From: Euryodendron excelsum
Lineage: Eukaryota > Streptophyta > Magnoliopsida > Ericales > Pentaphylacaceae
Length of the DNA: 64,000 nt
Direction: 5' to 3'
Assembly (NCBI GenBank): GCA_033060915.1
Contig: CM065386.1
Location: forward strand, 10,316,001 to 10,380,000
Numbering within the stretch: position 1 is the first letter of the stretch; the number at the start of each line of letters is the position of its first letter. Shown here one piece after another: positions 10,937-22,598 of the stretch. The position numbers and the translations under genes are program-made. Below the pieces are notes generated by a model that was not told the DNA's origin, did no database searches, and worked only from the letters and a program-made list of their open reading frames with translations.

Positions 10937-12628
10937 TTAGCTAGCCGAACTGCAGGTGTTAACACCATCCTTGCAGTCTCTAGTGAGATCATTGAAAGTT
11001 TCAATCTGCTTTTTACCCCTCAAGAACACTTCTGTATGGACAGAGCTCCTCATGTAACCATCAAATTCAACTGGAAACCCATTGTTAAGCTTTGTAGTTT
11101 CCATGTACCATTCACTTTTCTCGTCCCAGAGGTCTTTATATTCATCAAGAAAATGTGTGGAATACTTGTCTTTCAAAGGGTCAAAGAAGGAGGTGTCTGG
11201 TTCATTTGTGGAAATGTACAGGTTCCTTCCATCATCAATTTTATTTTGCAAGGTTGAGAGAAGAGCTTCAGGTGAGGTGTCTGCATCGAGACTAGGCCAG
11301 AGCTCCTTATTCTTCGCCTTCTCTCCTCTTACAATGTGAACAGAGTCAAAATCCCAATTCAATCTTGATGCAATTGCAGACACTATATCCATCAACCGCT
11401 TAGACTTCCATATCATATGCCAAGGACGTTGCACCACTGACTCTGTCTCCCCCTCACACACCCTGTACCAGTAGTTATCTGGCTCCACGGAGCCAAAAGT
11501 CCTCATGATCAAAGTATCGTTAACCCCAGCAAGCTTCATGGGAGTGAACCTAAAATCATCCACAAGGAGGAGGCTCAATCCATCTTTCTGTTGCCATTTA
11601 TTCCAATCAGACCAAAATTGAGCCTGGTCCAACACGGAAGCTGACTCTTTCAAATGCTCAAAGTCAAAATAAAACCTGAAATCTTTCCCTTTTTCGTCTT
11701 GATGTGATGAAGTATAAATTAAAGACAAACAAATACCCAAATCCATAACCAGTGTCCGATTCAAGTACTGAGCTTCACCTAAAGCACACATAAAACTCCA
11801 CAGGTAATGATTCATACTCTTGCACATATCTCCACCTCCGACATAAATCAAGTACCGATCCCGGCTAAACGAACCCTCTGATTCAACCACAGGCAGAGAG
11901 TCATTTACAGTTTCCCCAACTTCGGGCAGAGAAACAGGCTGCAGCTCTTGCTTCTTGGGCTTCTTCTCGAACCCTGGTTTCTGATTCTTCTTCCTCTTCC
12001 TCGCGTTCCCTCCAGAATGGTAATCTCCAATGCGAACAACACTAAGAGTGCAATTCTCAGATCTGGAAATGAGGAAACTCCGGTAGTCCTTATAAAAGGC
12101 CGCGGCCTTTCCTTCCTTGGGTCTAAACCGCCATGCCATATGGCAAGAACTGTCATTCGATCCACGAACAGGTTTACCAAACCGGTAAAAATGAATATCC
12201 TCGAAGTGTTCTATAGCAGCCTTCATCATTACATGAAAAACCTCCTTGTCCGTACAATCAATGGGTTTGTCAACCTCACCCTCACATTCAATATTAGGGA
12301 TGGCAGATTCGCCATTGTCAACATCAGTAATGTTTATGAAAGTGGCAAATGCAGTCTGATTCGGAGCCATAAAGTCCTCTCCGGTCTTCACAACCGTGTT
12401 ATCGGATTTAAAAGTGGCATTTGATGTCGATGTGAGGAAAGTTGTGATCTTGGTCGAAGGATGAAACAAAGGGTCATCAGGCTCATAAGTCGCAGCGATT
12501 ATAGTGAAAATCAAGACCCCAACTACGAAAATTGTGAAACAAAGGTTCCCAATCAGTGCAATAGCATTTTGGCCAAGGTTCTCCGGCCGGAAACTTCCGG
12601 TTCGCGATAGCAGATTTCGACCCAACAT
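10937..12628 (-). CDS. Type II membrane protein with O-fucosyltransferase-like domain
   Basis: A single exon encoding 563 residues. A short cytosolic tail is followed by one membrane helix (about residues 22-46), a linker with several N-glycosylation sequons, a Lys-rich stretch (about residues 205-230, pattern RKRKKNQK), and a C-terminal domain. That domain begins YVGGGDMCKSMNHYLWSF and includes LNRTLVMDLG, an HIVRGEKA motif and LYISTNEPD. The Gly-rich start, the His-x-x-Arg-Gly motif and the later Ser/Thr-Asn-Glu segment are arranged as in plant GDP-fucose protein O-fucosyltransferases. The architecture fits a Golgi-resident glycosyltransferase. I recall close Arabidopsis relatives (At4g12700/At2g04280 type) that carry vague annotations such as calcium ion binding. 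The ATG at 12628 is chosen because the frame above it has no ATG and the family begins MLGRNLLSR-like. Enzyme activity is inference. Confidence 0.75.
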   Translation of the reverse strand: MLGRNLLSRTGSFRPENLGQNAIALIGNLCFTIFVVGVLIFTIIAATYEPDDPLFHPSTKITTFLTSTSNATFKSDNTVVKTGEDFMAPNQTAFATFINITDVDNGESAIPNIECEGEVDKPIDCTDKEVFHVMMKAAIEHFEDIHFYRFGKPVRGSNDSSCHMAWRFRPKEGKAAAFYKDYRSFLISRSENCTLSVVRIGDYHSGGNARKRKKNQKPGFEKKPKKQELQPVSLPEVGETVNDSLPVVESEGSFSRDRYLIYVGGGDMCKSMNHYLWSFMCALGEAQYLNRTLVMDLGICLSLIYTSSHQDEKGKDFRFYFDFEHLKESASVLDQAQFWSDWNKWQQKDGLSLLLVDDFRFTPMKLAGVNDTLIMRTFGSVEPDNYWYRVCEGETESVVQRPWHMIWKSKRLMDIVSAIASRLNWDFDSVHIVRGEKAKNKELWPSLDADTSPEALLSTLQNKIDDGRNLYISTNEPDTSFFDPLKDKYSTHFLDEYKDLWDEKSEWYMETTKLNNGFPVEFDGYMRSSVHTEVFLRGKKQIETFNDLTRDCKDGVNTCSSAS

Positions 12629-12639
12629 TTTCAAAATCA

Positions 12640-13140
12640 AAAGCCTCACACAAACCCTGAGTCCCACCACGAATACAACACAATTCAACAAATGAGCAAA
12701 TAATCAAAGCACAAATCAAATAGTTCTAAGAAAACAGAGAACTGAATATCAAAAAATCCGATACCAATGCGAGTGTAATTGTTTATTGGATTCAATGCAC
12801 GGAGACGAAATGCAGGCCATATAGAGATGCAATCGTACAAATAGTGAACTCAAGCAAGCATTGTAAAGGGCTGATTTGTGTATATATAGATCTGTATCTA
12901 TAGTTTTCGGTGGTGAGCAGAGAAAAGTACAGTGGCTACGTATTTATATGTACAGATCTGTATGTATAGCTTTATGATTTTGATCAAATGTGAATAGATT
13001 TCTAACCCTTTCTACATCTGGAGAGAAGTCATCATTAGCAGCAAAAGTAATGAAACTCAACCCGCAATCACGCCCTTTCTCTTTCTCTCTCCTCTCAACA
13101 CTCTCTCTCTCTCTCTCTCTCTCTAAAACACAGACACACA
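12640..13140 (-). promoter_or_regulatory. 5' leader and promoter of the O-fucosyltransferase-like gene
   Basis: The region upstream of the minus-strand start is pyrimidine/purine biased. It has a (CT)n run at 13101-13124 and TATATATAG-type sequence around 12885-12900. A 10-base motif, AGATCTGTAT, occurs near 12888 and again near 12954 in similar surroundings, suggesting a small local duplication. No exact transcription start can be chosen from sequence alone. Confidence 0.35.
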
Positions 13141-14397
13141 CACTCTACACTAGTCCGAGCTGAGCTACTCGATTTCTCAATCTCGGGCTACTAGAAGACT
13201 TTCTCGCAAATGCGCCGACAGCCACACCTCATCCGGCGCACAGGGTGGTCGATGACTTTAATGTCATTTTATTAAAACCCCTCGTTCTCTATCGTCCTAT
13301 TTTTAAGTGAGTTGGTTGACTATGCATTAAAATGAAAGAAAAAAGTCTGTAAATAATAAATTTGTATATTATTCATCTTGTTTGAATAATTATTTTATTA
13401 ATTTTAAATAAGAGTAATAAGATAGTTCAAAATAAAAAAAATAAATGCATAAAATGGACTAGTGGCCAAAATAATAAAAATAATTAAATTAGACCCAAGA
13501 ATCTCTGACAAATTGTTGGTTTGGATTTGGATTTGCTAAAGCATATCTCAATTAGGTTTTAAGATTGAGAACTTTGGATCAGCTCAAGCACCCATAGGAA
13601 TTGAGGCCACTTTGGCATCTTTTTTATTTTCAGTTTTTAATTTTTCGTATTTGGAAAAATAAAAAAATAATAAAAACAGGATCATTTTCATATTATTTTC
13701 ACTTCCATATATATTCGATCTTTTGAAGCTAAACATATTAGTATATTACTGCTTCAAAAATGAGTTATTTTCAGAAAATTTTCTCAAGAACAACTTTTAA
13801 AACAATTCCATCAAACACATTTCTAGTATGATTTCACTTTTTTTCACTGACCCATCTCGACCCAGAAATTTTGTTGATAGGATGTATTAATAAAAAAAAG
13901 AAAAAAGAAGAAGTATAGTACAAATCAAATCTATTTACTAGAAAGGAATGGATTTCTAGTCGGCCAAACAGAGCAGGCTAAGATCTTCGAGGCAGCTGGA
14001 ACTGGTAGACAATAAAACTTGCAATTACAAGTGAAGCCTTCAACATTTTTACCAGCCATCATCATCACAAACTTGATTAGTTGTGCAGCATACCTCCTAC
14101 AACTAAGATCAGAATAAATTGTACAAGTAAAGCAACACAAACTTGTACACATTCATTGTTAAAGTTCAAGATATACAGTGCTCAATGAGGTCAAGAAAAT
14201 CACCTCACAAGAGCCAAGAAGTACCAGTAATTAACATCTACTTCAGTATTAACTCTTATGGATCCCCACGGTACTACTATGATCAAGCTGGGGGGCAATG
14301 GCAAGAGCTTTAACCGGCCAAACATGATCTAGGATTGGATTAAAGCTCCTAAACCGGCTTCTTGTGTATGCTTATAGTTGATTCAAAGAACGATTCC
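13141..14397. other. Intergenic region plus 3' end of the ARM gene
   Basis: AT-rich DNA with no supported gene. The right part (about 13900-14397) is probably the 3' untranslated region of the minus-strand ARM-repeat gene. Confidence 0.5.
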
Positions 14398-17300
14398 TCA
14401 TTTCGATGGAATATCTGAAGGTGTACAAGATGCAGCTCTCACCTGGATGCGGCTCATGCTAACCTCCATGCTCCGGTGAACCATGTCTTGCAGTAACCTC
14501 TTGGCAGTTTCGGCAGCTTTATCTGCTCCATCTACCCGTGTGGCAATGTCATAGACAATTCTCTCCAAAACAGAGGAAGTCAATCTCTTTTCAGGAGGAG
14601 AGTCCCTAAGCAAGTCCAAAAGTGTCCGAGCTCTCTCCTGAGCTTCCAGTGTACCATCTACAGTTAGTCGTAAAAGCCCTGGTATTGCACCTTCATTAAG
14701 AATGAGTTCCCGGTATTTGTCTCGGCAGCTTTGGCATAACGTGAGTAAAGCTCCAACTGCGTGCTCAGTGCTCACGAGAGATCCATCTTCAACTGTCTCT
14801 ACGAGAGTTAAAATCCCACCTTCTGAATTTGATATTGCTAACTGTCCCTCTTCAGTTTTGGAAAGTATTTCGAGTAAAGCTGTAGTTTTCTCCGCAAACT
14901 TGGAATATTTCTTGCATTCTTTAAGAAGGTTGAGGAGAGGTGAGACTGCTCTAGCGTCAAGGACCTGAGTGGGGTTCTCTGAACCTGTGGAGAGATTGTG
15001 GAGCGCTGTGACAGAATCAACTCTTCCTTGAACACTTCCTGAGCTGAGGATTTGAACAAGAAGAGGTGCAGCTCCAGAAGCTGCTATTGTTGGCTTGTTG
15101 GGTGCAGCAGCTGAGAGCGTTAAAATGGCAGCAGTTGCTAATTCTCTTAAACTGCTATTCTGGACCTTGAGAAGGTCAACCAGAGGGGGGATGGCACCAG
15201 ATGTCACTATCCTGACCTTGTTTCTGATAATAAATGAATGAAAAGGACTGAATGAGATCCATCAACCACAGATAAGTAGCTCAACACCCCAAAAGAGGCA
15301 AAAATGAGAAATGTGGGCAACCCTAATGTTGTAAGCAGACTGCAAACAAGTATTAGGGCACAAAACATATACAAGAAATCTGTCCTATATCCAATTAGAG
15401 CACAAGGGTAATGGTAGTGTACCATCAGTTAAACTAATTGCTAGCTCTGGTGTTGGAAAAAGAGGATAATAAATGGAATTTAATTTGTTTGCTCAAATAC
15501 AAAATAAAATAAAACCAAACAAGATAAGATGAGATAAGATAAAATGAAAACAGACTCCCAGCATAGTTGAGAACTTGAGAGAAATGAATAATAAAGAAAA
15601 GATTTTGACTCGCTAAAAATCGTTGTTGGATATAACTGCATGAAATTAGGGACAATTAATTATGGTCATCAACAACCGCTCCATTTTATTTTCTTGACAA
15701 CCCTCTGGTAATGTCGTGGTCATGGCGATTCAAGTTGGTCCAAGGGTCTAACAATTCAAAAAGGCTAGACAAAAGATGTCCATGTATCTTCCATCAGCTG
15801 AAATTTGCACCCAATAGTACATCACCAGACATTTGCATGTGCCCACAGAGAGAGAGAGAGAGAGAAGTGACAGGGAAGAGGGTGTTGGTTTTTGTGTGTG
15901 TGTTGGGGGGGGGGGGTGGGTTTGGGTTTTGTGGGCGTTTATTTATTTCCATCTTTATCTTCCCCTTCAACAGTGCCACCATGAGAGGGATCAGATTTGC
16001 AAAATAGTATCACAAGAACAAAAATACAATCATCCTTTATTTTCCTTATTACTTCATAATCAATCTGCAAAAACTTGAAGTGACTTCAATTGTTGTGTGC
16101 CTCACTTATTTGATAAGTTGTTAAAGCTTGGAAGACTTTTAAATCCCCTTTGACCCAAAGGGAGTGTTCAGAGTCTTTTAGTGACTCCTAAGCTTAAAAA
16201 GGATGCCTATTACCTTCATATTGGATGTATTTGCAAATACCGTGTAATACCGTTGCCTCGCATTTTGGTGGTGGTGGGTGGTTGGTTGTTGGCGGGGGAT
16301 TGATTTTGTTAAAGTACTATGGAGTAGTAGAGTTAACATTTTCAGAAAGCCTTCCAAACATAGACATCACAGTCACACCACAATGGCAGACTATCCAGGT
16401 TCTAAAATCACATATCAGATAAATATGGAAGTTAAATCTATTTTCTCTTCTTTTTTTTTTTTGGTGCAAGATAAATATGGAAGTCAAATCTACTTTCAAG
16501 GGAGGAGCTTCAATGCTGTCAGTTATTTGAAACCATCCTATTCCCTCTTTATTTATCTTGGTGCCAATTATTTTGCATTAATCCTTTGAATGCTTCCACG
16601 TGTCCTTATTTTAGTTCTCTTTCCAAAAGATTCTATGTGGATATGTCTTTTCTAATCATACATGTTTTCTTCCCCATTGAAAGAATAAAGAAGGTAAGAA
16701 GTGTACCAAGAAAAAGGCAAGCAGATAAAGTCAAGAAACAGATTAATAAAACATTGTTTTTAAAATGATAATAAGAACATTTAATCAAACACCAGTATAC
16801 TTATATTACATATACTAACAAGAAAAAAACCAAATTACTGAGAAGCCCTTTCTGAAATTCAAGGGGTCTCAATCTAACCCACCACCACAACCCCCAAGGG
16901 TGAGAAAGCAAAAAGATATTTCTGCAACTAACATGCAAACCATATCTACCATCTAGGATATCCATCAAACATTATCCTATATTCCCAGAAAAGCAACTTT
17001 TTTCAAGGAAATGTTTCTGGAACTTTTAGGCTCGTTCAGATTTGTGGATTTGGCTAGGTGAATATGAAATTATGCGCCCAAATCTGCATTACTTAATTGG
17101 ATAACTAATTGAGTTAAGAATTTGAAAGACAGGCAAATCCCCATGTGGATCTTAACTGCCAGAATCTGTTGATTTTAAATAACGCCTGGTCCATATTCAC
17201 CCACTATTGGCTCTGTTAGTGCTCAAAATGAGGAGACTCAACAGTTGATCTCTTCATCTTGCAGTCTCTATCAGCTACAAGCCTACAACCTCTCTCTGTG

Positions 17301-18775
17301 AAAACCTCTATAAGCTACTATCTCAGTCTCTCCTCCCTCTATTCTCACTTCCTCCAAGCACCAAACCCAGCTTTAACCCTTAAATACACGTATATATATA
17401 TATATATATCTATATATTTATTAATGTGTGCAAGTGTGTGTCTATATATATGTATATGTGCTATGTTCACTGTTGAGTGAAAACTGAATATACACGCATT
17501 CATATAAACATATGTTTCATCGGTTAGCAGCATAAAAAAAGAAGGTATGTGGTTCCTCCAGGGGTTGGATTTCTTCAGAATAGGCTTGGAGAAGATTCCC
17601 AACTTCCTAGATTCAACTCTCACAACCCCAACTTTGGATCCACATATGCTTGGGCTTGCCTGGTATATGTGCCTTGTGTGGTGATTCGGCTACTCGGGGT
17701 TTACTTTACGCAAGTGGTTGGGACGGTCCCCGTCATCCAAAAAAAACAGTACATGGATTTGTTTGAATGTTCCAATGTATAGAATTTACATTTTACATCT
17801 ATAGCTTTGATTTCTTTCGTATATGATTCTAGCCCATATCACAATCCCCTTTGTTCTAGTCTGCATACTTTTTCCCCAACCACTTCCCATATCCATTTGC
17901 AAAAAATAATTACCCCTTCGTGCCAATCTAATTCATTTTTTTATGTTCTATGACGAGTTTTACTACCACGATGCACAAAATTGTGTCAGTAGATCATAAA
18001 TCCCAAATCAGAATAATTAATAGAATCAGAATGTTGGATATTCAAGAACTGTCAAAAAGATTTTTTTCCAAGTGAAGATTTGAACTTTAATACCCTCAGC
18101 AACTGAGATAGTTCATATTTGACATAAGAAAGGAGAGAAACTAACTCAACAAAATTGGTGGAGCTTGTTTGCAAAGAAACCCCTAGTCTCTAAATATTCA
18201 ATTGCAATTCGCAGCATAATCAATCAAAGTCCTTCATCGACCCCCAGCCCCTTCACAAACCACTCCATGTAATTACTAATCTCTTGTAAAGGTTATAGAT
18301 ATCTCTTTTGAATCTCAAACTCCCTGTTTTTCTAATTTGCAAGAAATGAATTTCTCGTGAAGTGAATTTTTTTCTTTTTTTTCGCGGCAACCAAACAGCA
18401 GCATGTAGCAATAACAAAACAGAAAATAACAATGATTCAACACCACACACACACACACACACATATATACAGAGAGAGAGGGCCTGTGACTGACCGTTCG
18501 TTTCTGACGGCGAGATTGAGGAGGGCGAGGAGAGAAGCTTCACAGGCGTCGAGGTTGGGAGAGACGAGCATCAATACGAGGGGCTGCATGACCCCTGCGG
18601 CTGCGAACTTGGAACGAGTCTTGACGGAGGACTTCCTGACCAGCTTCCGGATGTCTCTGGCGGCTTGTATCTTGGCATCGAGATCGCCATTGATGAGCCT
18701 CTCCGCCACTTCCTCAATTAGGGTTTGCTTTTTCTGATTCCATGTTTCCTCCTCCTCCATCACTGCCTCCCCCAT
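14398..18775 (-). CDS. Armadillo-repeat protein (PUB-ARM-like, lacking a U-box), two exons
   Basis: Two coding exons, 18775-18495 and 15223-14398, join in frame to 1107 bases, or 368 residues. Donor is AACG|GTCAGT and acceptor TTATCAG|AAAC. The junction restores the family sequence LLNLAVRNERNKVRIVTSGA, which supports the splice. From about residue 55 the protein is built of ARM repeats, recognisable as GAIPPLVDLL, GAAPLLVQIL, AVSPLLNLL, GGILTLVE and GAIPGLLRL, each at the start of a helical repeat. The N-terminus (about residues 1-50) is acidic then basic, and no U-box is present, so a ubiquitin ligase role should not be assumed from the common label 'U-box domain-containing protein 4-like'. 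ARM proteins of this kind are protein-interaction scaffolds. The start is the ATG at 18775; a GTG just above it is not used. A TATATATA tract at about 18810-18836 implies a very short leader. Intron 1 is 3.27 kb. Confidence 0.85.
15847..15916. repeat. GA microsatellite and 12-base G homopolymer in ARM gene intron
   Basis: A (GA)n run at 15847-15865 is followed by GT-rich sequence and twelve consecutive G at 15905-15916. Both lie in the single intron of the ARM-repeat gene, which is transcribed from the other strand, so the transcript would carry a C tract there. Confidence 0.85.
17546..17750 (+). mobile_element. Possible retroposon (SINE/LINE 3' end) fragment with A-tail
   Basis: About 200 bases of noticeably higher G+C than the surrounding intron end in GTCATCC followed by eight A, with no coding capacity. 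A GC-rich body with an oligo-A end is the form left by LINE-driven retroposition. I could not identify Pol III boxes or a clear target duplication, so this is tentative. It lies in the ARM gene intron, in the opposite orientation to the gene. Confidence 0.3.
18444..18479. repeat. (CA)n-(TA)n-(GA)n compound microsatellite
   Basis: A compound dinucleotide tract lying just inside the ARM gene intron, within about 15 bases of the exon 1 donor (intron starts at 18494 on the minus strand). Length changes here would alter spacing next to the donor. Confidence 0.85.
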
Positions 18776-18778
18776 CAC

Positions 18779-21650
18779 CCCTCTCTCTCTCTATCTCTCT
18801 CCTCTGTGTTATATATAGATATAGATATATATATACACTGGAGGCTACTTTTTCACCACTGCGTTTGGTAGCAGTGAGTCTTTAAGGACAAACACAAACA
18901 GAGAAGATAGGGGCCCACCCTTTTAAAGGTCCATAACCTTAATCTAGGTGAGAATCAAGCATTTGTGACTATGAAAATGGTACCCCTAATTAAAGGTGCC
19001 ATGCCAGCTAGTTAATAAATTTTTTTGAGATATGTTTGAGTCGTAAATTTGTGGAGAAAAAAAATTAAATTTAAAATAAAAAAGAGAGAGAGGATAGAAA
19101 AAAAAAATAAAGTGAAAGAATCTTTCATTTGATTGAGATAAGAAAATTAAAAGGTATTTTTGAAAATATTCTATTTTTTTACTCAAAAAAAAAAAATATA
19201 TATATATATATAAATAATTTTATTTCTCTTACAAATTCAAGATCTTAATATAGTGTTAATAACCTTATTATATATGGGTGTTCTTTTTGTCGATACAATA
19301 GAAGGATAAAACATTTGTAGACAGAGAAAAAAAGTCAAACTCATGATAATAGATGTGAATACAAACGCTACTATTACTATGTGGTTGACCCTTCCTCTCA
19401 TATGTTTTTGTTTACACAAATTGAAAAGATTGAGGAGGGGTACCAAAAAAAAATTATATGTATAGACATATGCACACTGTAGTTTGGTAGTTTATTACTG
19501 ATTTCTCAATGAAAAAAGAAAATTTTCAACATATTATTGATTTTTGTAAGGCAACAAGAATGTATCTACGTATTGGTATGGGAAGAGAAGGTTTAAATTT
19601 ATCTCGAATGACCATATTTGTTGAGTGTGGAGTAAGATGGCTGGGATTGTATGGTCATGGGCTTGGAAGTATTTCTTATTCAAATGTGATGCAATGAGAT
19701 GAGATATGATAGAAAATTGAGGTCACTGTATACTTAGATTGATGACAGAAAGGCAGCTTTCAGGGGTACCATTCTGTGGACCCAGTGTTGGTGTCTTAAG
19801 AAAGAAGAAAAGCAATCAACATTTGCTTGATAGATATACTGATTCCTTGATAGATATATCAACTGTCACGGGCATGTAGGGCATGTCCCTAGTGGAACTT
19901 TCAGGACTTGCCTGAAAATATACAGTGAAATTAATTCGTTTGGCGAGGCATTTTATAATGTGTTTTGTTTAGAATTCAAAATTCATCAGTAATGTCCTAC
20001 ATTTGTTGTTAAATTTTATTCTTCAATGCTCAAACTTTTACGGTTAATTCAAGTTATAAGCCCGTGTCAAATACACGCACATACGACAAGTAATATGCTA
20101 AGTGTAAGTTGTTTCTAGAATATAAATAAGCTAGTAACGTGCAACTAAACATTTACGCGAGTAAAACATCACTCATTAAGCACAACACCCTAATTATGAA
20201 ACTCACAATGTCCCTCGTCAAGTTTGCAACAGGCAAAAATAGACACAACTGAATAACATTTGTTAGCCTCAAAACATAGTGTCACAATGCACTGATGCTA
20301 GCTAAACCAACTCGTCATGTGTGCAAGTTTCATGTACTTCTTAATTTTTTATGAGAGATTAGGGTATTAAATGAGTTGAATCATTGTTTTTGTTTTTCTA
20401 AAACTATGGGCAATTTATAGAGAGCTGACAATATCTTTCAAAAAGGCCTTGGTGAGATGGAAATTGAATAGGACTCCCAATCAGCAATACCAACACTTCG
20501 GAAGGGCTCTGGGGCGGCCATTCTTATTGAGCATTGATGTACCAAAAAATATATAATAAATAATCGTACGGTCTAAAAGAGCCATTTGTACCACTAGAGA
20601 GCAAATTACAAGACAAGAACGTTGGAACTACATATCCATCTGTTGATGGATAAGGGATGACGCTCCAGCTCTCACCAACAGATGGGACATTGTCCACTTT
20701 GGCCTAGACATGATTTTCCCAAGAAACAAACAGGATCAGTTCAAAGAGAACATGAAGTAACGAGGATGGTTTTTGCAATGGAACAGCTGTGACCTGTGGT
20801 GATTCATTTTGTCATTCTCGTCACAAAGACAAATCCACCACTCTTGGGAAAGAAGTTCTCCCATTAGAATAATGGAAATCATGTGTTTTGTTTCCGGATA
20901 ATATTGTTTTTGATGATGAATGACGCCAATCACTTGAGATCAAGGTCTGGTTTTCCAATGAGATGTATAGCCAAATGAAACAATAATCAATTGCTACCGA
21001 AGGCTTCTTCTGAACAAACAAAGAAAAGCAAAACAAAACTCTTCGGTGTTCATCCACTTTCTAAAATATACACTGTACCATAAATATGTAATTTAAGATT
21101 ATAAACAAGTCGAGTTAAGCTTAGTAGAATTGAGGGTTATTTAAGTTTGATTTGATAACTTAACGAACTTCAAAATATTTTTATAAGTTTAACTTAATTA
21201 TAATTATTTTAGATCTGATCTCAGAGTAGGTGGATTTCAAGTAACGATCAAGTACCTTGCTTTTTTATACAATTTTAGAATGCATATAAGATTATCGAGT
21301 CGAGTTTTAGTTGAGCTGAAAAAATTAATGAAGTTTAAAATGAATTCAAATTTGGCTTTTGCACATAAAGAGTCCATCTCAACAACTTTCTAATTCATCG
21401 AACACAAATCGAGCTCGACTAGCTCGGTTAGTTTCACAGCCGGTCATTGGTTTATCATGTAGTTAGAACTTCATTTCATAGCATCAACATTACATTGACG
21501 TATTCACCATACACACTGGTGTTACCATTGAAAAGTATAAGAATTATTGACATCATCATGAAACTGGAAGTGTAGTTAATCTTTTCAGAGAAGAATCGTT
21601 AGATAACACCCATCCATGCATGGGTTTCATTGAAGACTCGAAAAAGGGCA
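18779..21650. other. Intergenic region
   Basis: The left end is the ARM gene promoter, with TATA-like repeats at 18810-18836. The rest is AT-rich with no supported gene, RNA or element. Scattered short open frames have no recognisable product. The right end is probably the 3' untranslated region of the PADRE gene. Confidence 0.5.
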
Positions 21651-22367
21651 TCATTCATCAGAGCAATGAATCTCTCTAATTGCTGTCAGCGTTGGCTGCC
21701 ATGTCACCGGATTTCGTACCCTCCTTTTTCCTCTCCGGCCAGGCTGAGGATTATCCAGGCTCTTCTTCGGATTGTCCTCTGCATTTCCCTTCTTCTCCGT
21801 GCAAAATGAATCTGAATCCTGCTTAGTATCGACGCCTAAGAAGCGAACATGACGATTACGAGCTCTGGTCTTACCCTTAGTTTTGTACGTAACAATGCTG
21901 GAAATACTAATATCACTTTTCTGGGAGAAAGGGTTGCTAAAAAAATCATCTTTTTGACGGGAAACAATAATCTCGGCCGACACATCGGAAAATGACTCTG
22001 AAACAGAGGAATTAGTGGTGCTCTGCTCTCCGCCGGGTTTGTGCATTCGTTGCCTGAGCTTCTTCAACGTCCGACGAGGAACAATGAAGAATTTTTGGCC
22101 GGGAACGAGGATCTCTTCCGGCCGGACCACCGCATCCCACGGCCGCCTGAAAACATCAGGCCGGGCAAGCACGGAAGAAGGATACTTCTCCATAATCCTA
22201 GTTGCAGGGACAGCCATGTAGTAACTCTCAACATTGCCACCTGCATTGATGATCTTCAAGGCCGACGGCCTCTCCTCCACAGCCGCCGCCGCCGGGGCCG
22301 AAGTCGGAGGAACTTGGCGGCGCCATGAAGGCTTAAGCCTTTGGACACCAAAAAATTTGTGCAGCAT
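21651..22367 (-). CDS. PADRE (DUF4228) domain protein
   Basis: A single-exon gene for 238 residues. After a short basic N-terminus (LHKFFGVQRLKPSWRR) and an Ala/Pro linker comes the PADRE/DUF4228 domain: ALKIINAGGNVESYYMAVPA, then a segment with RPDVFRRPWDAVVRPEEILVPGQKFFIVPRRTLKKL. These are the hallmark blocks of the family (the glycine turn, the 'LxPGxxxFxxP' block and the following basic helix). The C-terminal half is Ser/Lys/Arg rich with likely nuclear-localisation clusters (GKRRVRNP; KTKGKTRARNRH) and is probably disordered. PADRE genes are a plant-specific family often induced by pathogens and abiotic stress; the molecular role is unknown. The ATG at 22367 is the first in a frame that stays open for 77 more codons upstream without another ATG. 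Confidence 0.83.
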   Translation of the reverse strand: MLHKFFGVQRLKPSWRRQVPPTSAPAAAAVEERPSALKIINAGGNVESYYMAVPATRIMEKYPSSVLARPDVFRRPWDAVVRPEEILVPGQKFFIVPRRTLKKLRQRMHKPGGEQSTTNSSVSESFSDVSAEIIVSRQKDDFFSNPFSQKSDISISSIVTYKTKGKTRARNRHVRFLGVDTKQDSDSFCTEKKGNAEDNPKKSLDNPQPGRRGKRRVRNPVTWQPTLTAIREIHCSDE

Positions 22368-22598
22368 GATGGAGTGGCAGTTTAATTTTGCAGCTTGAAA
22401 GATAGCAAGAGGTGTTAGAGAGCTATAGGAGAAGCTCGAATTTTTATAGAGTTTCGAAGATCGATGAATCCCATAACAGCTTGTGATTATGCCGTTATCT
22501 GTGGAGTTTATTTTCCTTGTTGAAGACAGAATATGAGCAGAGGAACGTGGAAGATAAGACCTAGGCTGGAAAATTGAGGAGAGTCCGTACAAGGCCAA

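Noticed and set aside
11948..12424. 158-codon plus-strand frame
   Set aside because: Antisense shadow of the O-fucosyltransferase-like coding region, with no family features.
14398..18775. Naming the ARM gene a U-box E3 ligase
   Set aside because: The assembled 368 residues begin with a charged N-terminus and then ARM repeats; there is no U-box sequence.
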